Source of the DNA: JAGLQA01 sp023135565
GTDB lineage: Bacteria; Acidobacteriota; Aminicenantia; UBA2199
Reading direction: 5' to 3'
NCBI GenBank assembly: GCA_030639305.1
Contig: DAOWCY010000065.1
Location: 1 to 32,425 of the forward strand
Length of the DNA stretch: 32,425 nucleotides
The translations under genes and the position numbers were made by a program. This document shows, piece after piece, positions 7,679-12,771 of this stretch. The notes beneath the pieces are model-generated. The model was not told the DNA's origin. It was given only the letters and a program-made list of their open reading frames with translations, and did no database searches. Position 1 is the first letter of the stretch. Every line of letters starts with the position of its first letter.

Positions 7679-7939
7679 CTATTCGTAATGGGACCACATT
7701 TTCAATATCCTAACGATCTTATTTTCCTCGAAAACTTCATAAACCAGTCGATGTTGGATATTAATTCGTCTCGAATAAAAACCGCTTAAGTTACCCACCA
7801 ATTTTTCATATTGCGGAGGCGACCGGAAAGGATTTTCTTTTAAAATTTCCAGCATACGCAAGACGTTATTTTTTAGGCCTGCCCTGGAGATTTATTTAGA
7901 ATCCTTTACCGCTTGTTTAGAGAGGACTATTTCGTACAC
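7679..7939 (-). pseudogene. YoeB/Txe-family toxin with in-frame stop
   Basis: Read from GTG at 7939, the frame gives a normal YoeB-like N-terminus (VYEIVLSKQAVKDSK), then TAA at 7894-7892, then continues in the same frame to a clear YoeB C-terminus: NPFRSPPQYEKLVGNLSGFYSRR, INIQHRLVYEV and the terminal SHYE. YoeB is a ribosome-dependent mRNA endonuclease, and the C-terminal His-Tyr pair is part of its active site. The single stop replaces what would be about codon 16, so full-length toxin cannot be made without suppression. The GTG overlaps the antitoxin stop by one base (TAGTG), showing the original coupled operon. A 60-residue product from an internal TTG is possible but would lack the first strand and helix. 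Confidence 0.8.
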
Positions 7940-8187
7940 TACCAATCCAGTTCATCGAGGGGGGTGGCGTCCGCTAAGGGTTCTTTAGAAGCTTTAATGA
8001 TGGACTCGCTCATACCCTTAATATTGTTCAAATAGATAGTCTCGTAGATATTTCGCCACTCGTTGGAATCGATGATCACGTACCCGCCATCCCCGGAAAT
8101 CACATTCAATATCTCGTTAGCCGACTGTACCTGGGCCACCAATTCTTTAGGCGAAGCCAAAAATTTTTCTTCGGTTACATTTACCAT
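7939..8187 (-). CDS. YefM/Phd-type antitoxin
   Basis: An 82-residue protein, MVNVTEEKFLASPKELVAQV and onwards, with the Phd/YefM layout: an N-terminal DNA-binding fold with GGYVIIDSNEWRNIYET, and an acidic C-terminal toxin-binding tail (ATPLDELDW). I chose ATG at 8187 because the upstream in-frame TTG at 8223 is itself the -35 box. There is no Shine-Dalgarno. The -10 box ends 7 bases before the ATG, so the message is probably leaderless. It is the partner of the YoeB-type toxin, whose gene carries a stop codon, so this antitoxin may now be unpaired or may neutralise relatives in trans. Confidence 0.8.
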   Translation of the reverse strand: MVNVTEEKFLASPKELVAQVQSANEILNVISGDGGYVIIDSNEWRNIYETIYLNNIKGMSESIIKASKEPLADATPLDELDW

Positions 8188-8194
8188 GTATAAG

Positions 8195-8223
8195 TATATA
8201 GTATAATTCTTTTTCTTTGTCAA
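8195..8223 (-). promoter_or_regulatory. Promoter of the YefM-type antitoxin
   Basis: On the minus strand TTGACA (8223-8218), 17 bases, then TATATA (8200-8195). The expected start of transcription falls on the ATG at 8187. Confidence 0.7.
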
Positions 8224-8247
8224 TAGGAAATCCGGGAAATTTATTTT

Positions 8248-8269
8248 AGGGGACAGGCCAGAATATTAT
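8248..8269 (+). repeat. GGGGACAGGC short repeat
   Basis: GGGGACAGGCCAGAATATTA occurs here and at 9131-9150. The 10-base core also occurs at 26259-26268, and inverted as GCCTGTCCCC at 27355, 28130 and 31113. All six copies are intergenic and near accessory genes. Confidence 0.65.
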
Positions 8270-8303
8270 AATAACTGTTTCGCCAAAAAAAAAGAAAAAA
8301 AAG

Positions 8304-8332
8304 TTGACAAATAGAATCACCGGGTATATTAT
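8304..8332 (+). promoter_or_regulatory. Promoter of the vapBC-like operon
   Basis: TTGACA at 8304-8309 and TATTAT at 8327-8332 with 17 bases between. It is followed by a leader of about 60 bases containing a hairpin. Confidence 0.75.
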
Positions 8333-8356
8333 AAATAATGAGGTTTGAATGAGAAA

Positions 8357-8376
8357 GACCGGCCCCCTCACCGGTC
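8357..8376 (+). promoter_or_regulatory. GACCGG/CCGGTC inverted repeat in the vapBC leader
   Basis: GACCGG, an eight-base loop, then CCGGTC, between promoter and start codon. It is a candidate operator for the antitoxin-toxin complex or a leader hairpin. The function is inferred from position only. Confidence 0.45.
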
Positions 8377-8398
8377 AATATATTCCAAGGAGCCGTTG

Positions 8399-8668
8399 AT
8401 GCTGACAATACATAAACAACAAGACCGGCAATCAGTGACCATTCCCCTGGCGGAATTCTCCAGGTTGGTAGAATCCTGCCGGGAAGTCGAAACTATTGAA
8501 TTGATCGATATTTCTAATACATATGATGATACTAAAGCACAGGGACAATCGAAAAACAAAAAAACTACCGGGAAAAGAAAATTAGGACAGGCACGGGGGA
8601 AAATCAAAATTAGTGATGATTTTAATGACCCTTTACCCGATGACATTCTTCGGGAATTCTATAAATGA
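8399..8668 (+). CDS. VapB-type antitoxin, DUF2281-like
   Basis: An 89-residue antitoxin. The N-terminus (LTIHKQQDRQSVTIPLAEFSRL) suits a small DNA-binding fold. The basic middle and the C-terminus (GKIKISDDFNDPLPDDILRE) match the toxin-wrapping tail of DUF2281 antitoxins that accompany PIN toxins. The start is ATG at 8399, with AAGGAG 6 bases upstream; an in-frame TTG at 8345 lies upstream of the leader hairpin and has no ribosome site. The stop overlaps the next start as ATGA, so toxin translation is coupled. Confidence 0.85.
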   Translation: MLTIHKQQDRQSVTIPLAEFSRLVESCREVETIELIDISNTYDDTKAQGQSKNKKTTGKRKLGQARGKIKISDDFNDPLPDDILREFYK

Positions 8669-9054
8669 AAGTCCTTATCGACACCCATGTCTTCCTTTGG
8701 GTTATTACAGCTCCTGAAAAATTATCTCCAAAAGCGCGTCAAATAATTGAAAGTAAGGCTAACGACATCTTTCTTTCACCTGTAAGCTGTTGGGAGATTG
8801 TTATTAAACACCAGGTAAACAAACTTGATTTGTCCGAAAATCCGGATAGTCTTATTTTAGAACAAATAAAAGAAAGCGAAATTAAAATCCTGCCTATAAC
8901 GGTTGAACATACCTTAAATATTTTAAATCTACCACTTTTTCACAAAGACCCCTTTGATAGATTGCTGGTTTCACAAGCATTAGTAGAAAATTTACCGATA
9001 ATTACATATGACTCGCTCATCAAGAAATATGAAGGAGTTAATGTCATTTGGTAA
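8665..9054 (+). CDS. vapC: VapC-type PIN-domain ribonuclease toxin
   Basis: A 129-residue PIN-domain protein. PIN toxins are Mg-dependent ribonucleases that cut tRNA or rRNA when freed from antitoxin. The acidic pocket is visible: Asp6 in VLIDTHVFLW, Glu in SCWEIVIK at about residue 44, and the DPFDRLLVSQAL segment near 96-108. The terminal ITYDS motif is also present. All catalytic positions appear intact, as is its antitoxin, making this one of the two apparently functional toxin-antitoxin pairs in the window. Confidence 0.92.
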   Translation: MKVLIDTHVFLWVITAPEKLSPKARQIIESKANDIFLSPVSCWEIVIKHQVNKLDLSENPDSLILEQIKESEIKILPITVEHTLNILNLPLFHKDPFDRLLVSQALVENLPIITYDSLIKKYEGVNVIW

Positions 9055-9130
9055 GTAATCCCCAGGCTAAGGCTGAATGCTGAGTTGCTAATTTTACCAC
9101 GAAGGGGGCAGCCAGCGCGGGAGCAAGGAA

Positions 9131-9152
9131 GGGGACAGGCCAGAATATTATT
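9131..9152 (+). repeat. GGGGACAGGC short repeat, second copy
   Basis: Identical over about 22 bases to the copy at 8248-8269 and followed by an A-rich run. The intact vapBC pair lies exactly between the two copies. Confidence 0.65.
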
Positions 9153-9207
9153 AAAAAAAAAGGGAAGAAAAAAGGAGCATGAATTTTTATAATTCCTGGA
9201 AAAAGAG

Positions 9208-9236
9208 TTGAAAAATTAATGCTAATAGTATATATT
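9208..9236 (+). promoter_or_regulatory. Promoter of the Phd-type antitoxin
   Basis: TTGAAA at 9208-9213, 17 bases, TATATT at 9231-9236. AAGGAGG at 9254-9260 precedes the ATG at 9269. Confidence 0.7.
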
Positions 9237-9268
9237 TATTTCGGAAACAAAAAAAGGAGGTTCCTGAA

Positions 9269-9502
9269 ATGAAAGCGATGGGAATAAGTCAATTCAAGGC
9301 CCACGCAGTGGAAATATTAGCACAAATGGCCAAAACAAAAGAAAATATAGTAATAACAAAAAGGGGCAAGCCGTTAGCCCGGGTAATTCCCTATCGTGAC
9401 TTGAATGCCACTCCTAAGCCGGGTAAACTGGCTGATACTCTTGTTTTCGAGAAGGACATCATCTCCCCTTTAGGCGAAGAAATGTGGGAAGCGTGCTCAT
9501 GA
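9269..9502 (+). CDS. Phd/YefM-type antitoxin
   Basis: A 77-residue antitoxin with the family signature. The N-terminal MGISQFKAHAVEILAQM helix leads to the beta strands IVITKRGKPLARVIPY, and the C-terminal tail ends with LGEEMWEA. It has a strong ribosome site and promoter. The toxin gene that overlaps its stop codon (ATGA at 9499) is reduced to 11 codons, so this antitoxin is now an orphan. It may persist as a neutraliser of related PIN toxins. Confidence 0.88.
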   Translation: MKAMGISQFKAHAVEILAQMAKTKENIVITKRGKPLARVIPYRDLNATPKPGKLADTLVFEKDIISPLGEEMWEACS

Positions 9503-9534
9503 AATACCTGCTCGATACTCATACCTGGATATGA
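9499..9534 (+). pseudogene. N-terminal stub of a PIN toxin
   Basis: ATG overlapping the antitoxin stop opens the frame MKYLLDTHTWI and then stops. LLDTHTWI is the standard first strand and first catalytic Asp of a VapC PIN domain. Nothing PIN-like follows in any frame, so the remainder of the gene has been deleted. Confidence 0.75.
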
Positions 9535-9569
9535 CCATGTGCAAAGTCTCTGGTAGTGTCAAACAATGA

Positions 9570-9779
9570 ATGGGAAACAAAAAAACTGAGCAGGAAAGGA
9601 GCAAGAGAGGGGATGGGTACTATAAAGAGTGGGCAAAGATACGTTCATCTATCGAGACGGAAGATGCCGGATTTGACCCGGATAAATACCGTAGGATATA
9701 TAAAAATTCGGGGCTGAATTTAGAAGAAGAGATCAGGAATTTGAGAGACGAATGGAACCGCGCGGACCCGCCGGATTGA
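9570..9779 (+). CDS. Small hypothetical protein, possible antitoxin
   Basis: A 69-residue, highly charged, probably helical protein (GDGYYKEWAKIRSSIETEDA, then LNLEEEIRNLRDEWNRADPPD). I do not recognise the family, and there is no good Shine-Dalgarno before ATG at 9570. The reason to list it is context: three bases after its stop an LIDTNILIYHF frame begins, the hallmark of a PIN toxin N-terminus, which makes this ORF the positional equivalent of an antitoxin. It could also be a chance ORF in decayed DNA. Confidence 0.4.
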   Translation: MGNKKTEQERSKRGDGYYKEWAKIRSSIETEDAGFDPDKYRRIYKNSGLNLEEEIRNLRDEWNRADPPD

Positions 9780-9782
9780 TAC

Positions 9783-9845
9783 TTGATTGATACCAATATA
9801 TTGATATACCACTTCTCACTGCTTTTTAAAGGTAACCGGCTGTAA
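9783..9845 (+). pseudogene. Second PIN toxin N-terminal stub
   Basis: From TTG at 9783 the frame reads LIDTNILIYHFSLLFKGNRL and stops. LIDTNILIYHF is a typical PIN first strand with the catalytic Asp. The rest of the domain is absent. A near-duplicated TTGATAC/TTGATTGATAC at the junction suggests a small rearrangement at the start codon. Confidence 0.65.
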
Positions 9846-10147
9846 TCCGGTCTTTTCGTCATTCTTCTTACTTCGTGGTTTCATGTATTTTATTTGTCAA
9901 TAGGAAATGCAGGGAATTTATTTTGGTTCTTTCTTCATTTGTGGAACCTCTACCCGGTTTATGGAATGCCGAAATCTGAATACCGAAAACCGAAGGCTGT
10001 TTAGGGCTCGGTTCGTTGCGCTCACAATTAGCGCCGGCAGCAAGCCCCAGCTCCGACAAAAAACGACTGACAATTCAACCTGGAATGTCAAATGTTAAGA
10101 CGCGACCCCGATTCCTTCCTGCTACGAAGACACGCTTCCAATAATAT
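9846..10147. other. Intergenic DNA, no gene recognised
   Basis: About 300 bases with no supported gene. TTGTCAATAGGAAATGCAGGG near 9895 resembles TTGTCAATAGGAAATCCGGG near 8217, so this is partly duplicated DNA from the toxin-antitoxin region. Confidence 0.5.
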
Positions 10148-12475
10148 TCAATGATTTTTCTTAAACTGTTTAATAACATTTTCGTCGAGAGCAAGAACAA
10201 GCAAATGATCATGAATTGAGGTTTTGTAATGGTTCTCTTCATCGCAGACAGGATTTATTATATCTTCTTTTAGCAACCCTATCGCCTTAAGCCTTTTTTC
10301 AATCTCTTTTCTATCTATAATTTGTAATCCCTGTTTATCAAAAAAATTTATTTTAATACCGAGTAGTTGCATCCCATATTTCCGCAAAAAAACCAATAGT
10401 CCATCAAAATGCTTATCAGCCAAAAAAGGGCATTCTTTAATATCAATGATGTAAATTTCATTTCTTTCATTATAAGAGAGTAAGTTGTTAATCACATTGG
10501 CGACACCGTGGTTGAACATGCTTTCTATCACCAGGTTCTCTGTCATCTCCGAGGAACATATAACTTCGTTCACATCAGCTTCCAGAAGGGATTCCCTGAA
10601 TTCCGGGTGATTGATTTCGGCAATTATATAAATGGAATCAATGTTGCGATGTGTAACCTGTCTTGTGTACTTTGAAATGGCTAAAGCTCGGAGAAGGGTG
10701 CGCTCATCCGCCTCTATCGTTAGGTCGTCGGCAAGAAGCACAACTGTTTTTGCATATACGATATTTGAGAATTCTAGCGATTTTAAATTTCTTGGTTCAC
10801 CATTAATAATTTCGAGTTCGTTTCTATTATGAAAATTCTGCAAAGTAAGATCATGTTCCAGGTAATCCTTAATTTTTGGCGAAATGACCACCAATTTTTT
10901 CTTTCTGTTAACAAATGAAGTTTGCAATCCGGAAATGGACTTTTTTATAAAGCGCGGAACTGATTCATTCCATCCGCAGATAACGATATGATCTGTATGT
11001 TTTTGTTTTTTCATCCCTGACTTCCTCTTTTTTTTATTGTAGTTAAAAATAAATTCAGTGACAATTGAAAGAATCGCCGCAAACCAGCCGATATAAGCCG
11101 CGATTGATGCGGCGATCCGACCTCCGAAACTCAATGGAAAAATAGCATTGTTGAAGCCGGTTAAAACGAAAGTGAAAAGCCATATTTGGACATCAACGAT
11201 ACTTAGATGAACAATAGCGCTTTTAACGGAAAAATTTCTGAAAAAATTATTTTCCATAATAATAATTACCTGCGAAAGGATGAAGAAACTGACAATCAAA
11301 AAAATACCGGAATAGAAAAAGTGTTTATACCTAACCCAATATCGATAATAATCTATTTTCTGATGATACCTGTAAAAGAATAATATCAGTATTGTAAAAG
11401 CAAACACTAATAACAAATAAATATGAGCCGGAAAACTTGTTCCCGGGAAACACGATTCCAATTCCTCGACAATCGGTAAACCTCTAAAAAAATATAAATA
11501 ATTCTTAGATTTCGGTTCAACGATGTGATTACCACCGCTTATTCTGGATTCAAATTCTCCTCCCTTTCCATAAGTTCTATATAGAGGTGTGTTGTTTTTT
11601 GATTTGAGAATCTCAGAAACTATTTTTCCAACGAATGTTTCATTTTTTTTCACAGTTATACTACCTATAACGCCGGTTTTAGAAACCAGGAATGCCCATG
11701 TTCCAACGCAATTAATTATTTGAGAGTCGGATAAAAAAGGATAGATATTTCCGGGGAATTTTATTTTATCAAGATGCCCTATATGAGAGAGAATATGCTG
11801 AAGCTCCGGTTCAGCAAAAGATACCAATCCAATTTTGTCGTTTTTTGTAGACAAAAATTGAGGTAGAGGGTAGCCAATCATTAGCCCCAATGCAAAAACT
11901 CTCTCCACTTTGAAATCTTCAAGCGAATCGGAAAAGGGGCGTTCATCAAAAAAATCATTATCATTATCGACGCCGAATAAACTTAATATTAGGCGTACCG
12001 TCTTGTTAGATACGGATTCGGGTTCACCGATAGAAAATCTTTTAATTTCTCCACTTTCAATGCGCTTTTTAAAATCAGAGAATTCAATAATTCCGGGTTT
12101 TCCATTGATGAAAATTTGCAGTGCTTCGGGAAACAAAGGCATTACAACTTCAAAATTTCTAAATGGAGTTTGGGGATGATAATAGTATCTCAGCGCTACA
12201 TCACGCTGCAAAATGGCGAAATCGGCAATTCCATCTTTAAGGTGGTCTAAATTTTTAAGTGATCCGGTCGTAATCATATTGACTATTTCTACAGAATCGA
12301 AAACCTTCTCACAAATACCGATTATATCGACAGCCGATCTATAATAGAATCCATGTTTAGCGCCGGATGAAAGCATGAGTATTCTTTTCTCTTCTTGAGC
12401 GAAAGCTGAAATAGGCTGTAATATCTTAAATAGAATCACAATAAAAACAAACAAACCTTTTTTATTTATAGTCAT
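10148..12475 (-). CDS. TAXI binding domain fused to channel pore and RCK domains
   Basis: A 775-residue fusion. Residues 1-26 form a signal peptide or anchor. Residues 30-340 resemble TAXI-family TRAP solute receptors: SSGAKHGFYYRSA, TTGSLKNLDHLKDG, then IADFAILQRDVAL. Hydrophobic helices follow at 351-369 and 385-406, then a re-entrant-like segment IWLFTFVLTGFNNAIFPLSF (431-450), then a helix at 453-478. This is the helix-pore-helix layout of K+ channels, but the filter reads TGFNNA instead of TVGYGD. It may be closer to the CASTOR/POLLUX type. Residues 496-660 form an MthK-like RCK/TrkA-N domain (HIVICGWNES, then YIIAEINHPEF and ADVNEVI), and 670-775 is TrkA-C-like. Predicted topology puts the sensor in the periplasm and RCK in the cytoplasm. 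I infer a ligand-gated ion channel. The fusion is in one uninterrupted frame with no sign of decay. Confidence 0.82.
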   Translation of the reverse strand: MTINKKGLFVFIVILFKILQPISAFAQEEKRILMLSSGAKHGFYYRSAVDIIGICEKVFDSVEIVNMITTGSLKNLDHLKDGIADFAILQRDVALRYYYHPQTPFRNFEVVMPLFPEALQIFINGKPGIIEFSDFKKRIESGEIKRFSIGEPESVSNKTVRLILSLFGVDNDNDFFDERPFSDSLEDFKVERVFALGLMIGYPLPQFLSTKNDKIGLVSFAEPELQHILSHIGHLDKIKFPGNIYPFLSDSQIINCVGTWAFLVSKTGVIGSITVKKNETFVGKIVSEILKSKNNTPLYRTYGKGGEFESRISGGNHIVEPKSKNYLYFFRGLPIVEELESCFPGTSFPAHIYLLLVFAFTILILFFYRYHQKIDYYRYWVRYKHFFYSGIFLIVSFFILSQVIIIMENNFFRNFSVKSAIVHLSIVDVQIWLFTFVLTGFNNAIFPLSFGGRIAASIAAYIGWFAAILSIVTEFIFNYNKKKRKSGMKKQKHTDHIVICGWNESVPRFIKKSISGLQTSFVNRKKKLVVISPKIKDYLEHDLTLQNFHNRNELEIINGEPRNLKSLEFSNIVYAKTVVLLADDLTIEADERTLLRALAISKYTRQVTHRNIDSIYIIAEINHPEFRESLLEADVNEVICSSEMTENLVIESMFNHGVANVINNLLSYNERNEIYIIDIKECPFLADKHFDGLLVFLRKYGMQLLGIKINFFDKQGLQIIDRKEIEKRLKAIGLLKEDIINPVCDEENHYKTSIHDHLLVLALDENVIKQFKKNH

Positions 12476-12482
12476 TGCTTTC

Positions 12483-12554
12483 TTATTTTGCTCCGGCGGC
12501 TTTCTTATCTTGCCTCATGCTGTCCGGGATTCTTATGGTGAGCGTTTGATTCAT
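12483..12554 (-). CDS. 23-residue leader ORF, RHH-like
   Basis: ATG at 12554 has a strong AGGAGG site 4 bases upstream and encodes MNQTLTIRIPDSMRQDKKAAG plus two residues. LTIRIPDSMRQ looks like the first strand and helix of a ribbon-helix-helix antitoxin, so this may be a gene remnant. It ends 7 bases before the ATG of the channel fusion, which has no good ribosome site of its own. Translation of the channel may therefore depend on this leader by coupling. Confidence 0.55.
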   Translation of the reverse strand: MNQTLTIRIPDSMRQDKKAAGAK

Positions 12555-12573
12555 ATAACCTCCTGCGTAATGC

Positions 12574-12602
12574 ATTGTAAAACGATTCCGGGATTTTGTC
12601 AA
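12574..12602 (-). promoter_or_regulatory. Promoter of the channel fusion gene
   Basis: On the minus strand TTGACA (12602-12597), 17 bases, TACAAT (12579-12574). It directs the leader ORF and the 775-residue gene. Confidence 0.8.
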
Positions 12603-12771
12603 CTTTTACCTGGAATTATTCTTTTGTGTCTGGAGTGGAATAGCGCCAGCCTCAGCGCCAGCTTTCAGTCTCAGCAAAAAATCGTAGAAATCTTGAGATT
12701 ATGTTTGGGTTTTGTAATTTGCCCGCGCCGCGGGCTTTGGGATTTGTAATTTGGATTTTGCGGACTCGGGA
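12603..12771. other. Intergenic DNA with GC palindrome
   Basis: Contains GCCCGCGCCGCGGGC around 12720 and two TTTGTAATTT strings. A CAGCTTTCAG fragment is shared with about 7500. No gene is seen. Confidence 0.5.

Noticed and set aside
7384..7697. Minus-strand ORFs of 67 and 89 residues
   Set aside because: They run through palindromic element c and AT-rich intergenic DNA, lack domain signatures and have no ribosome site.
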